From contig CAMCXH010000014.1 of NCBI GenBank assembly GCA_945883285.1, positions 1 to 33,107 of the forward strand: a stretch of 33,107 nucleotides of DNA, in the 5' to 3' direction. Of this stretch, positions 24,177-32,802 are shown in pieces. The notes below the pieces were generated by a model. It was not told where the DNA came from. It worked only from the letters and a program-made list of their open reading frames with translations, and did no database searches. The stretch's first letter is position 1. The number at the start of each line of letters is the position of its first letter. Both the position numbers and the translations under genes were made by a program. Source of the stretch: Bordetella parapertussis (GTDB lineage: Bacteria; Pseudomonadota; Gammaproteobacteria; Burkholderiales; Burkholderiaceae_E).

Positions 24177-25799
24177 ATGAAGCGACCTCTTGCTCTTGGC
24201 GGTTTGATCCTTGGACTTCTTCTGGGTACGACGGGCATCAGTGCCCATGCGGTCGAGGGCCGATACGCACTCATCGTCGGGATTGGCAACTACTCCGAAG
24301 CGTCCAATACACCGCCATTGAAAGGCGCTCCGCGCGATGTCGACAACGCGCGAAAGATGGCGCTCGCCATCGGCGTGGACCCTGCTTCGATCACAGAGTT
24401 GCGTGACAGCGCCGCAACAAAGCCTCGAATTCTTCGGGAGTTGGCCAAGCTTCAAGACACCGTCAAACCTGGCGATCGAGTCTTTATTTACTGGACGGGC
24501 CATGGATCACGATACGCGGGGCCAAACGGCTGCGTCGAAGGCTTGCAAACCTATACAGACGGCGTGTTCACGCAAGCGGATGTGATGAGCGAGGCGGAGT
24601 TGGCGGTCCATCTTCAGCCGATCAGCAAGGTGGCCGACAAAGTGCTGACGGTGATGGACGCCTGTTTCTCAGGCGGTGTCATCAAGGGCAGTACACGAGG
24701 CCTCCTGGAATCGAGCCGGCCGCAGGCCAAGTTCAATGATCAGTCGGGTGGCCAGTGCGATGTCGGGATCAATCAGCCTCGCACCCGAGGTCTTCTGAGC
24801 GAAATCTCCAGACTTGGCGTCAGGCAGGAAAACTTTGTGCAGATCGCTGCCGCCGCAGATAACGAAGTCAGCTGGGACAGCGAGGTTTACGGCGGGATCG
24901 CCACCAACGCCCTGGCCCAGTGCCTGCTTGGCGAGGCACGGGATCTCAACAGCAGCGGCGCGGTATCACTTGAGGAGGTGCGGATCTGCGCGCAGGTCCG
25001 CATGAACAGCCTCATGGAACCCTACCGGCAACTGGGCATGGCGCCCTCGACGCTGCAGATCAAAGGCAACCGCAACCTGGTGATTGCGCCTGCAACGCCC
25101 GCTCAGGCGCTTGCCTCTCGGCCGCCGGTCGATTCTCCGCCGCCCGCACCGTTGCCACCGACCACAACCGTGGCGGTGCCACCCAGACAGCCGATCCGCA
25201 CGTCCGATCTGCCGGGGTCAGTCGCTACGCCGCCCCAAGGGGCTGGGGTGATTCAATCCCAACCGGTGATCACTTCGATTCAAGAGCCGTTACCGCCCTC
25301 GCCGATTGGTTCGCGCGGAACGCTTGAAGACATTTTCAATCAACGCGACCCGCGCATCCAGATCGATGTGTCGGCACCGAAGCAACTCACGATCGGTCGT
25401 GACCGCTTTGCATTCTCGGTAAAGCCTTCAAACGACGGCTACCTTTATGCGGTACTGCTGGGTAGCGATGAGAAAAGTTTCTATCTCCTCTTTCCAAACA
25501 AACTCGATGCAGATAACCGAGTCAAGGCCAACCAGACGTATTCAATGCCGCGCGCGGGTTGGCAGGTTGGCGCAGCCGGGCCTGAAGGCACCGACCGGAT
25601 TCTCTTTGTGCTCAGTCAATCGCCGCGCGATCCGAAGATCTTTGCGAGCGATGACAGCAGCGCGGGCGGTCCTTTCTCATATTCGGTCGCTGATTTCGGC
25701 TCAAGACAGCGGCTGCTTGATTTTTTTCTGGGCAAGGGTGTCAAGGGCCGTAACGCTGCAATGGGTGCAGCAATGATCGAGGTCGAGGAAGTACGATGA
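24177..25799 (+). CDS. Secreted caspase-like protein with DUF4384-like C-terminal domain
   Basis: A 540-residue exported protein. The ATG at 24177 is chosen over a TTG at 24126 because it opens directly with a signal peptide (MKRPLALGGLILGLLLGTTG, cleavage near AHA25). The caspase-fold domain spans about 28-305: RYALIVGIGNY, His109 in WTGHG, Cys163 in VMDACFSGG, dyad complete. A loop at 256-267 (DLNSSGAVSLEE) fits the EF-hand Ca pattern. A Pro-rich linker (about 305-385) leads to a domain at about 395-490 resembling DUF4384 (FAFSVKPSNDGYLYAVLLGS...SFYLLFPN). The stop overlaps the OmpA-family start by 4 nt. It is distinct from the upstream caspase-like protein, so not a recent tandem copy. Confidence 0.9.
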   Translation: MKRPLALGGLILGLLLGTTGISAHAVEGRYALIVGIGNYSEASNTPPLKGAPRDVDNARKMALAIGVDPASITELRDSAATKPRILRELAKLQDTVKPGDRVFIYWTGHGSRYAGPNGCVEGLQTYTDGVFTQADVMSEAELAVHLQPISKVADKVLTVMDACFSGGVIKGSTRGLLESSRPQAKFNDQSGGQCDVGINQPRTRGLLSEISRLGVRQENFVQIAAAADNEVSWDSEVYGGIATNALAQCLLGEARDLNSSGAVSLEEVRICAQVRMNSLMEPYRQLGMAPSTLQIKGNRNLVIAPATPAQALASRPPVDSPPPAPLPPTTTVAVPPRQPIRTSDLPGSVATPPQGAGVIQSQPVITSIQEPLPPSPIGSRGTLEDIFNQRDPRIQIDVSAPKQLTIGRDRFAFSVKPSNDGYLYAVLLGSDEKSFYLLFPNKLDADNRVKANQTYSMPRAGWQVGAAGPEGTDRILFVLSQSPRDPKIFASDDSSAGGPFSYSVADFGSRQRLLDFFLGKGVKGRNAAMGAAMIEVEEVR

Positions 25800-26311
25800 A
25801 ATCTCTGATGGCATTGATTCTGCTTCTTGTTACACCGCTGCTCGCAGCAGCCCAGGTTTCGCAGGGGGTCAAGGCGCCCGTCGCCAACGCATCAGTCGAC
25901 GAACTGGTCGATGCACTGAAGCCGCAGGTCGTCACCCGAGGCCTCGGCAGAAACCTCACCGTGGAGCCCTCGAAGATCGACCTGAGCGTGAACTTCGAGT
26001 TCAACTCGGCCACCCTGCGCCCCGAGAGCATTCCCTTGCTGGAGCGATTGGCCGCTGCGATGAAAACCGACCAGCTGGCGCAGTCAGGGTTTCAGGTCGA
26101 GGGGCATACCGATGCAACCGGCAGCATGCCGTACAACGACGCACTGTCGGTTCGACGAGCACAGACGGTCGTTGAATTCCTGATCCGAAACAAGATCGAT
26201 CAGTCGCGGCTGCAATCGATCGGCAAGGGCTCGAGCGAACTGCTTGTGCCCGACGATCCAGCGGCTGCAGCAAACCGGCGGGTCAGAATCTCGTCGGTCG
26301 AAATGCGGTAA
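25796..26311 (+). CDS. OmpA-family peptidoglycan-binding protein
   Basis: A 171-residue exported protein. Signal peptide: MKSLMALILLLVTPLLAAAQ, cleavage near residue 19. An OmpA C-terminal domain follows (about 64-170): INFEFNSATLRPES-like strand (LSVNFEFNSATL), VEGHTDATGSMPYNDALSVRRA with the conserved Asp106 and Arg residues that bind diaminopimelate, and a final NRRVRI. No lipobox and no beta-barrel, so it is probably a soluble periplasmic protein held on peptidoglycan. The ATG overlaps the stop of the caspase-DUF4384 gene (ATGA), so the two are coupled and probably made in fixed ratio. It ends the cluster. Confidence 0.92.
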   Translation: MKSLMALILLLVTPLLAAAQVSQGVKAPVANASVDELVDALKPQVVTRGLGRNLTVEPSKIDLSVNFEFNSATLRPESIPLLERLAAAMKTDQLAQSGFQVEGHTDATGSMPYNDALSVRRAQTVVEFLIRNKIDQSRLQSIGKGSSELLVPDDPAAAANRRVRISSVEMR

Positions 26312-26447
26312 GGCTGTCAACCGCTGCGCGCCGACCGCGCCCGTCTGCCTGGTCCGCAGGCTTGCCTGTCTCGACGGCGAGCCCACGACGCACCGGCTTC
26401 GCGGCTATCATGACCGTAGCCCCACCGACACTTACCCTCAGGTCACC

Positions 26448-27629
26448 ATGCTCGAAGGAATCAAGGTTCTCGATCTGTCGCGCGTCATCGCGGGACCTTA
26501 TTGCGGAATGCTGCTTGCTGATCTAGGCGCCGATGTCATCAAGGTCGAGCGGCCTGGCGCTGGCGACGACATGCGTCATATCGGCGGCAAGGACGGCATC
26601 AGCCCGGCCTTCGCGGCGGTAAACCGCAACAAGCGCGGTATCGCGATCGACCTGAAAAAGCCCGAGGGCCGCGATCTCGCGCTGATCCTCGCGGCCCGCG
26701 CCGATGTGGTCATCGAGAACTTCCTGCCGGGCACTGCCGCCGAGATGGGTCTCGGATACGAGGCGGTGCGCGCACGCAACCCGGCGATCATTTATGCGTC
26801 GGTCTCCGGCTTCGGACAGGACGGCCCGAAGGGTCACAAGCCGGGCTACAACGGCGTGGCGCTCGGCATGAGCGGCATCAGTGCACTCACCGGCGTACCC
26901 GGCGGGCCGCCGCTGCGCCCGGGAGGATCGATGGCCGACGCGGCCAGCTCCTATATGGCTTTCGCGATGATCAACGCGGCGCTGGTCCATCGCCTGCGGA
27001 CCGGTCAGGGCCAGCACATCGACGTCAACCTGCTGTCGTCGGCGCTCGGCCTGCTGCCCGACCCGGCGGCCAACTACCTGACCGGCGGCGTTGTGCCCGC
27101 GCGCGCAGGTAATCGCAACGCAGTGGTCTGTCCGGCTGAGGTGTTCGAGACGAAGGACGGACTCATCAGCATCACACTGCTGAATCCGGCGCAATGGGGC
27201 CGCTTTTGCGATGCACTGGGCGACTCGCCGCTTGGCCTTGACCCGGCCTTTGCCAACAATGCGGCGCGCATCGCCAATCACCCCGCCCTTCGCGCACGCA
27301 TCGACCCGATCTTCCGCTCCCGCCTGACCGACGATTGGGTCGATCGCATGGAGGCCGCATCAATCGCAGCCGGGCCGGTCTACGAGTTCCCGCAAGTCTT
27401 CGAAGACGACCAGGTCAAGCATCTGGGTCTGATCGCCGAGGTCGACCAGCCGGGCATCGGGCCGATGCGCGAGTTGGGATTTCCGGCACGCGCCTCGGGC
27501 TGGAAGGCAAGCGTGCGCAGACCCGCACCGGCCATCGGCGAGCACACACTCGAAGTGCTGCGCGAGGCAGGTGTTACCGAGGATCGGATCCAGCAGGCAT
27601 TGAAAGACAGGGTGCTGCAGGCGACCTGA
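26448..27629 (+). CDS. CaiB/BaiF (class III) CoA-transferase
   Basis: A 393-residue enzyme that moves CoA between carboxylic acids. The ATG at 26448 is chosen because MLEGIKVLDLSRVIAGPYCGMLLADLGADVIKVERP is the normal opening; an in-frame start at 26244 lies inside the OmpA gene. Motifs: NRNKRGIAIDLK, VIENFLPGTAAEMGLGY, SGFGQDGP and the catalytic Asp164 in RPGGSMADAASSYM (equivalent to the Asp of formyl-CoA transferase). The substrates are not readable from sequence. The gap from OmpA is 136 bases with nothing recognised. A 14-bp tandem duplication covers the stop codon, and the ArgE-like gene converges from the other side. Confidence 0.93.
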   Translation: MLEGIKVLDLSRVIAGPYCGMLLADLGADVIKVERPGAGDDMRHIGGKDGISPAFAAVNRNKRGIAIDLKKPEGRDLALILAARADVVIENFLPGTAAEMGLGYEAVRARNPAIIYASVSGFGQDGPKGHKPGYNGVALGMSGISALTGVPGGPPLRPGGSMADAASSYMAFAMINAALVHRLRTGQGQHIDVNLLSSALGLLPDPAANYLTGGVVPARAGNRNAVVCPAEVFETKDGLISITLLNPAQWGRFCDALGDSPLGLDPAFANNAARIANHPALRARIDPIFRSRLTDDWVDRMEAASIAAGPVYEFPQVFEDDQVKHLGLIAEVDQPGIGPMRELGFPARASGWKASVRRPAPAIGEHTLEVLREAGVTEDRIQQALKDRVLQAT

Positions 27630-27650
27630 TGCAGGCGACCTGATGCAGGC
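27617..27650. repeat. 14-bp perfect tandem duplication across the CoA-transferase stop codon
   Basis: The unit GCAGGCGACCTGAT occurs at 27617-27630 and again at 27631-27644, and a third partial copy (GCAGGC) follows to 27650. The first unit holds the in-frame TGA (27627-27629), so the second copy lies outside the gene and the protein is not changed. GCAGGC at 27645-27650 can also pair with GCCTGC after a 3-base loop, but no T-run follows. Confidence 0.9.
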
Positions 27651-27713
27651 AAAGCCTGCGAGGGCAAGGTCAGCGCACCGGGTCGATCAGCGTGGGGACT
27701 GCAAGCACGCGCA

Positions 27714-28940
27714 TCAGCGCCAGTCGAACTTCGATTCAATCAGCCGCTGCATGAAGGTGTCGCAGTCGGCAAGCTGCTGCAGCGACACGAATTCATCGGG
27801 TCGGTGCGCATCGTCGATGCTGCCAGGCCCGATGATGACCGTCGGAATGCCTGCCTCGGAGAAGATGCCGGCTTCGGTACCGAAGGTCACCTTGCCCGCA
27901 CCCTGTGTGCGCGCGAGCCGGCGCGCGTAGTTCACGATCGGCGCTGTGTCTTGCACAACGAAAGCCGGCACGCCAGCGAGAAACTCCACCTCGCAGCCGG
28001 TCTCGGGTGACTCGCGTTTCATCTGCGCATCGAGCTGGGCGGCGAAGTCACGGATCTGCGCATGCAGGGCCTCAAACGAGGTGCCAGGCATGGTGCGCAG
28101 ATCGACGGTCAGCTCGCAATGATTCGGCACGATATTCTGAGCGGTTCCACCGGCAATGGTGGTGGTCTGGATGGTGCTGAAGGGCACAGGAAAACCCTCA
28201 TCACGCGGCTCGTCTCGCACGAAGCGCGCGGCCACCTCACGCATGAACACCACCAGCTGCGCGGCGTATTCCACCGCATTGACACCATGGGTGGGCATGG
28301 CGGAGTGAGCTTCGCGCCCCCGGAAACAGCAGCGCAGTCGCCAGGTACCTTTGTGCGACACCACCGGTTGCATGAGGGTCGGCTCACCCACAATGCATCC
28401 CGCCGGCTGAATGCCTGCTTCCTGCAGATCCTTGATGAGCTCGTGCACGCCAAAGCAGCCGACCTCTTCGTCATACGAAAACGCGAAGTGCACTGCACTG
28501 GGCAGATTGGCCTGCAGGATGGCCGGCGCCGCAGCCAACGCGCTCGCGATATAGCCCTTCATGTCGGCGGTGCCACGCCCGAAGAGCTTGCCGTCACGCT
28601 CGGTGACCTTGAACGGATCGCTATGCCAGTCCTGGCCGTCAACCGGCACCACGTCGGTGTGCCCTGAAAGCACGATGCCTGGCGCTCGGCCATCGCCCAG
28701 GGTGGCGAACAGATTGGCCTTGCGCCGATCAGGATCCCAGGTCAGGCGAGACACCACACCCAGCCTCGCCAGTTCATCGCGAACCCATTCGATGAGCCCG
28801 AGGTTGGAATTACGGCTGACGGTATCGAACCCGACCAGCGTGTGCAGAATCTCGAGGGTCCGCGCACTGGGGCGGCCGGCATCAGACGATGCAGCCGCGT
28901 CGCGGGAAGCAAAACCGGGAACAGTCTGGATCAGAGCCAT
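27714..28940 (-). CDS. argE: M20-family deacetylase, acetylornithine deacetylase-like (ArgE)
   Basis: A 408-residue zinc hydrolase. Metal-site motifs: SGHTDVVPV with His94, GRGTADMKG with Asp126, and YDEEVG with the Glu158-Glu159 pair. Later parts include GEPT, HSAMPTHGVNAV in the dimerisation domain and FGTEAGIF. This matches ArgE, which removes acetate from N2-acetylornithine to give ornithine. In-frame starts at 28940 and 29009 are both possible; neither has a good ribosome-binding site, and 28940 gives a family-like length. No other arg gene is here, so related M20 activities (succinyl-diaminopimelate or amidase-like) cannot be excluded. The 98-base gap to the ABC ATPase gene (29 bases if the 29009 start is used) leaves co-transcription possible. 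Confidence 0.85.
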   Translation of the reverse strand: MALIQTVPGFASRDAAASSDAGRPSARTLEILHTLVGFDTVSRNSNLGLIEWVRDELARLGVVSRLTWDPDRRKANLFATLGDGRAPGIVLSGHTDVVPVDGQDWHSDPFKVTERDGKLFGRGTADMKGYIASALAAAPAILQANLPSAVHFAFSYDEEVGCFGVHELIKDLQEAGIQPAGCIVGEPTLMQPVVSHKGTWRLRCCFRGREAHSAMPTHGVNAVEYAAQLVVFMREVAARFVRDEPRDEGFPVPFSTIQTTTIAGGTAQNIVPNHCELTVDLRTMPGTSFEALHAQIRDFAAQLDAQMKRESPETGCEVEFLAGVPAFVVQDTAPIVNYARRLARTQGAGKVTFGTEAGIFSEAGIPTVIIGPGSIDDAHRPDEFVSLQQLADCDTFMQRLIESKFDWR

Positions 28941-29038
28941 GGCGTGCAGGAATGGTAAGCGTCGACCGAACGAGCTTACCGCAGCCAGCGCAGGGTGCAG
29001 TGCCAGCACCGCCGTCGGGGTGGCTCGCTGGCTGGCGG

Positions 29039-29962
29039 TTATCCGATCACGGCATCGTCGCCGACCAGCTCCAGGTAAGCATCTTCCAGGGTCACAGCTT
29101 GAACGCTGACCGCGCTGACCTCCGGACCGTCCAGCGCATCCACCACCTCGCGCAAACTGACATGGCGCGGAAGCAGACAGCTGAGTTGCCCCGCACGCTG
29201 GAGTACGACCCAGCCCTGACTGTGCGCGCGCCGTATGGTCGCGGCATTGTCTCGCGACTGCAGCTTGGCCACCGCCTGACCGGGTACACGGGCCAGCAAC
29301 TCAGGCACGGTGCCCAGAGCCGCCACCCGTCCAGACTGCATCAGCGCGACGCGGCTGCACAGGCGTTCGGCCTCGGCGAGCTGATGACTGGTCATCAGGA
29401 TGGTGGTGCCGCTGTCGCGCAGGCCTTCGATCAGCCGCCACAGGTCGAGTCTTGCGGCAACATCAACCGCCGCCGTTGGCTCGTCCAGTATCAGGAGTTC
29501 GGGGCGATGCATCAGTGCCACGGCCAAATGCAGGCGCTGCTGCCAGCCACCCGAGAGTCGGCCTACCCGGGTGGTCGCATGCGGACCCAGACCAAAACAT
29601 TCCATCAGTTCGTTGACGCGTGCGTGGCGCTGAGCGGCTGGCAGCCCGTGAAGACGGCCGAAAAAGTGCAGGTTTTCCTGAGGCAGCAAGTCAGGATAGA
29701 GCGCGCAGTCTTGCGCGCACAGGCCTACCCGCGCGCGGGCACCGGCACCGAGTTGGGCCATGGGTTGGCCCATCAGTTGAACCTGTCCGGCATCGGCCTG
29801 CAGCAATTGGCAGACGATGTTCAGCACGGTGGACTTGCCACAACCGTTCGGACCCAGCAGGCCCATGACCTCACCGCGCTGCACCTGCAAGCTGAAACCG
29901 TCGAGCACCTGCCGACCGGCAAAACGCTTGTGCAGGCCTTCGATCGCCAGGGCAACTGTCAT
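29039..29962 (-). CDS. ABC-2 type exporter ATP-binding protein
   Basis: A 307-residue ATPase with Walker A GPNGCGKST (37-45), signature LSGGWQQ (136-142), Walker B LLILDEPTAAVD (Asp160-Glu161) and an H-loop MTSHQ. The C-terminal about 75 residues form the extra domain common in DrrA/CcmA-like exporters. It pairs with the permease encoded just upstream; the two genes overlap by 4 nt (ATGA) and surely form one complex. Exporters of this group handle drugs, polysaccharides or lipids. The substrate is not evident. Confidence 0.93.
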   Translation of the reverse strand: MTVALAIEGLHKRFAGRQVLDGFSLQVQRGEVMGLLGPNGCGKSTVLNIVCQLLQADAGQVQLMGQPMAQLGAGARARVGLCAQDCALYPDLLPQENLHFFGRLHGLPAAQRHARVNELMECFGLGPHATTRVGRLSGGWQQRLHLAVALMHRPELLILDEPTAAVDVAARLDLWRLIEGLRDSGTTILMTSHQLAEAERLCSRVALMQSGRVAALGTVPELLARVPGQAVAKLQSRDNAATIRRAHSQGWVVLQRAGQLSCLLPRHVSLREVVDALDGPEVSAVSVQAVTLEDAYLELVGDDAVIG

Positions 29963-30738
29963 GGACGCTGCTCCAGTACCAGCAGTTGCCGATAGGACCT
30001 GACACCCAGCGCGAGTGAAAGGCCACAGAACACCACCAGGAAAGCCAGCTCGAAACGCAGCTCGGTCACTCCCATGCTGTAGGCCGCCACGCCCTTGAAG
30101 GCCTGGTTCATGTGCAGCATGGGGTTCAGCTGAGCCACTGCCTGCATGGTGCTCGGCATGATTTCAAGCGGAAAGAAGGTGCCACCCAGGACCAGCAACG
30201 GTACACCGATGGCCGACAGGGCGACCACCACCTCTTCGCTGCGCCGGGCAAATCGTGCACCCAGAAAAAACCCCATACCAACGTAAGCAAACACCGAGAG
30301 CAACAGGATCAACCCACCCAGCCACAGGCTGCCGTGGTAACGCGCACCGATGAGCCGGGCAATGCTGTAGAGCATCACCACTTGCACCACTGCCAGCAAC
30401 AACTGCGCCAACACCACGCCAAGGAAATAGGCTGCCGGATGCAAGGGTGAGGCCAGCAAACGGCGCAGGGTACGGCGCTCGCGCTCGGCTGCGATGATCG
30501 CCACCGTCCCGCCGAGACAGCTGAAAAACAGCGCCGCACCCATCAGAATGCCTGCTGCTGCCGCATCCAGGCCGGCTCGCATGCTGTCGTTATGCGCATA
30601 GACCAGCCCGAACAGCAGCATCATCGCCGCTGGAAACACAGCCCAGAAGATCAGGCCTCGCCGCTGACGCCACTGCTCCACCAGCAGGCGCTGGGCGACG
30701 GCGAGGGTCTGTTCGAGCAGCAGGCGTCGAGGGGACAT
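29959..30738 (-). CDS. ABC-2 type transporter permease
   Basis: A 259-residue inner-membrane protein with about six hydrophobic segments. The N-terminal part shows MSPRRLLLEQTLAVAQRLL, then WAVFPAAMMLLFGLVY. The loop AAERERRTLRRLLASPLHPAAYFLG is the coupling helix region typical of ABC-2 permeases. VLGGTFFPLEIMPSTMQAVAQLNPMLHMNQAFKG is the classic last-loop signature. The start at 30738 is preferred over the longer in-frame ATG at 30927, whose 63 extra residues are hydrophilic and unlike the family. First gene of the two-gene exporter operon. Confidence 0.92.
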   Translation of the reverse strand: MSPRRLLLEQTLAVAQRLLVEQWRQRRGLIFWAVFPAAMMLLFGLVYAHNDSMRAGLDAAAAGILMGAALFFSCLGGTVAIIAAERERRTLRRLLASPLHPAAYFLGVVLAQLLLAVVQVVMLYSIARLIGARYHGSLWLGGLILLLSVFAYVGMGFFLGARFARRSEEVVVALSAIGVPLLVLGGTFFPLEIMPSTMQAVAQLNPMLHMNQAFKGVAAYSMGVTELRFELAFLVVFCGLSLALGVRSYRQLLVLEQRP

Positions 30739-30983
30739 GAAGTGACTTGGGCAATGATCAAACGGTCGATGTCGCGACCTCGGGCATCCGAACAAATCGA
30801 CCGACCGCATTCGGCGAGATTGTACGTCTCGGCCGCCAATACGCTGCCGGACCTGAATGGACAGGCGGTCAGCGCTGCGCTGATGAAATCGGCTGAACCC
30901 AGCGCGAACCGGCAGATACGTCGGCATTTATCGCGCGCGATTTTTCTGCCGCCCGATCTTTGCATCGAAGGCGAGCCGTTGAT
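30739..30983. other. Intergenic region upstream of the ABC exporter
   Basis: About 245 bases without a supported gene; it should hold the exporter's promoter on the minus strand. A perfect palindrome ATCGCGCGCGAT lies at 30930-30941 and runs into four more T, but with no loop it cannot form a stable hairpin. The plus-strand 161-codon reading across this gap is unsupported. Confidence 0.4.
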
Positions 30984-31112
30984 TCAGACATGGCTGCGCG
31001 AGTTCAGGCGGATCATCGAATGCGTGGCGAGTGAGGCCAGCGTGCATGCGAGTACGCCTGCGATCGACATCAGATAAAGGACCATCACCATCTGAAACCC
31101 ATCAGGGATCAT
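30984..31112 (-). CDS. Possible 42-residue single-span membrane peptide downstream of formate--THF ligase
   Basis: The ATG at 31112 lies one base after the TGA of the ligase gene (TGACATG). The ORF of 42 codons ends with TGA at 30984-30986. It has a hydrophobic core of about 22 residues (MVMVLYLMSIAGVLACTLAS...) followed by a short tail with Arg and His (MIRLNSRSHV), as in a one-helix membrane protein with a positive end. No good ribosome-binding site is seen at the first ATG; internal ATGs at codons 8 and 10 are alternatives. Coupling to the ligase stop is plausible. It is not a known family to me and could be chance, but hydrophobic ORFs with such placement are unusual in high-GC noise. Confidence 0.4.
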   Translation of the reverse strand: MIPDGFQMVMVLYLMSIAGVLACTLASLATHSMIRLNSRSHV

Positions 31113-31113
31113 G

Positions 31114-32802
31114 TCAGAACAGACCGATCACCCTGCCCTGCTCGTCAAGGTCAATCTGCTCGGCAGACGGCAGCTTGGGCAGACCCGGCATGGTCATGAT
31201 GTCGCCGCAGACCATCACGACGAACTCGGCACCCGCTGACAGCCGCACCTCGCGTACGTTCACGGTGTGGTCAGACGGCGCGCCGCGCAGCGCCGCGTCG
31301 GTCGAAAAGCTGTACTGCGTCTTGGCCACGCACACCGGGTAGTGGCCGTAGCCGGCATCTTGCAGGCGCTGCACCTGCGCCTTCACATCGGAGGACGCGC
31401 TGATGCCGGCAGCGCCATAAATCTTTTGAGCCAGCGTCTCCATCTTTTCCCACAGCGGCAGGGCGTCATCGTAGGCAAAGCGTACCGGCGTGATCTGATC
31501 TCGGGGCTGCTCGCACAAGCGCACTACCTCTCGCGCCACGTCGGATGCGCCACGCCCGCCCTCGGCCCAGTGGCGCGCGGTGAGCACCGGCACGCCCAAG
31601 GCGCCGATGCGCTGGCGCAGCAATTCGTGCTCAGCCTCGGTGTCGGCAATGAAGTGGTTGATCGAGACCACGCAGGGCAGCCCGAACACCTCGCGCAGAT
31701 TGCGGACATGGCGCTCAAGGTTTGCCAGGCCACGACCCAGTGCGGGCAGGTCCTCGATGCTCAGTGCATCCAGGTCAACACCACCGTGATACTTCAGCGC
31801 CCTCACGGTGGCGACGACAACGGCGCAGTCGGGGCGCAGCCCGCTCTTGCGGCATTTGATGTCGATGAACTTCTCGGCCCCGAGGTCTGCGCCGAAGCCG
31901 GCCTCGGTGACCACATAATCGCCCAACTTCAGCGCCGCCTGAGTCGCAATCACACTGTTGCAGCCATGCGCGATGTTGGCAAACGGGCCGCCGTGCAGGA
32001 TGGCCGGATTATTCTCCAGCGTCTGCACCAGGTTCGGCGCCAGCGCGTCTTTCAGCAGTACAGTCATCGCGCCATGCACCTTCAGGTCGGCAGCGCGTAT
32101 CGGTTGGCGGTCGCGCGTCTCGGCCACCACGATGCGGCCCAGCCGCGCCTTCAGATCTGCCAGCGAGGTGGCCAGGCAGAAGATGGCCATGACTTCGGAC
32201 GCGACGACGATGTCGAAGCCGTCCTGACGCGGGTAGCCGTTGCCTGGCCCGCCCAGCCCGGCAGTGATGTTGCGCAGCGCACGGTCGTTCATGTCGATCA
32301 CCCGTTTCCAGGTAATTCGCCGCATGTCGATGCCCAGCGCGTTGCCATGGTGGATGTGATTGTCGATGGCCGCGGCCAGAAGATTATTGGCCGAGGCGAT
32401 GGCCGCGAAGTCACCGGTGAAGTGAAGGTTGATGTCTTCCATCGGCACCACCTGCGAATAACCACCGCCAGCGGCCCCGCCCTTCATGCCGAACACCGGC
32501 CCCAGGCTCGGCTCGCGCAGCGCAATCACCGCCTTTTTGCCGATGTGGTTCAGCGCGTCGCCCAGGCCCACCGTGGTGGTGGTCTTGCCCTCGCCGGCCG
32601 GCGTGGGGCTGATCGCGGTGACCAGCACCAGCTTGCCGTCGGGCCGGTCGCGCATCGACTCGAGGTAACCCAGGTCGATTTTCGCCTTGTAGTGACCGTA
32701 GGGCACCAGTTGCGCATCGGCGATGCCGAGGCGTTCTTGCGCCAGGTCGGTAATGCGGCGCAAGGTGGCGCGTTGGGCGATGTCGATGTCGCTGAGTCGC
32801 AA
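31114..32802 (-). CDS. fhs: Formate--tetrahydrofolate ligase
   Basis: A 562-residue ATP-dependent enzyme that makes 10-formyl-tetrahydrofolate from formate, supplying one-carbon units for purines and formyl-Met-tRNA. P-loop: [11 protein letters not shown] (67-77). Further family segments: [77 protein letters not shown], and a C-terminal [17 protein letters not shown]. All look intact, and the length is normal. The ATG at 32802 opens with RLSDIDIAQ, as usual. The gene is on its own on the minus strand, apart from the tiny ORF that follows it. Antisense long ORFs here are by-products of the GC bias. Confidence 0.97.
   Translation of the reverse strand: MRLSDIDIAQRATLRRITDLAQERLGIADAQLVPYGHYKAKIDLGYLESMRDRPDGKLVLVTAISPTPAGEGKTTTTVGLGDALNHIGKKAVIALREPSLGPVFGMKGGAAGGGYSQVVPMEDINLHFTGDFAAIASANNLLAAAIDNHIHHGNALGIDMRRITWKRVIDMNDRALRNITAGLGGPGNGYPRQDGFDIVVASEVMAIFCLATSLADLKARLGRIVVAETRDRQPIRAADLKVHGAMTVLLKDALAPNLVQTLENNPAILHGGPFANIAHGCNSVIATQAALKLGDYVVTEAGFGADLGAEKFIDIKCRKSGLRPDCAVVVATVRALKYHGGVDLDALSIEDLPALGRGLANLERHVRNLREVFGLPCVVSINHFIADTEAEHELLRQRIGALGVPVLTARHWAEGGRGASDVAREVVRLCEQPRDQITPVRFAYDDALPLWEKMETLAQKIYGAAGISASSDVKAQVQRLQDAGYGHYPVCVAKTQYSFSTDAALRGAPSDHTVNVREVRLSAGAEFVVMVCGDIMTMPGLPKLPSAEQIDLDEQGRVIGLF

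Noticed and set aside
21340-25799. The two caspase-like genes as a recent tandem duplication
   Set aside because: They share only the short catalytic motifs; lengths, accessory domains and sequence around the dyad differ throughout.
27645-27659. Hairpin GCAGGC-AAA-GCCTGC after the CoA-transferase gene
   Set aside because: The stem is short, has a 3-base loop and no T-run; it partly arises from the tandem duplication.
30930-30941. Perfect 12-bp palindrome followed by T residues, looking like a terminator
   Set aside because: There is no loop, so no stable hairpin can form; probably chance in a GC-rich stretch.
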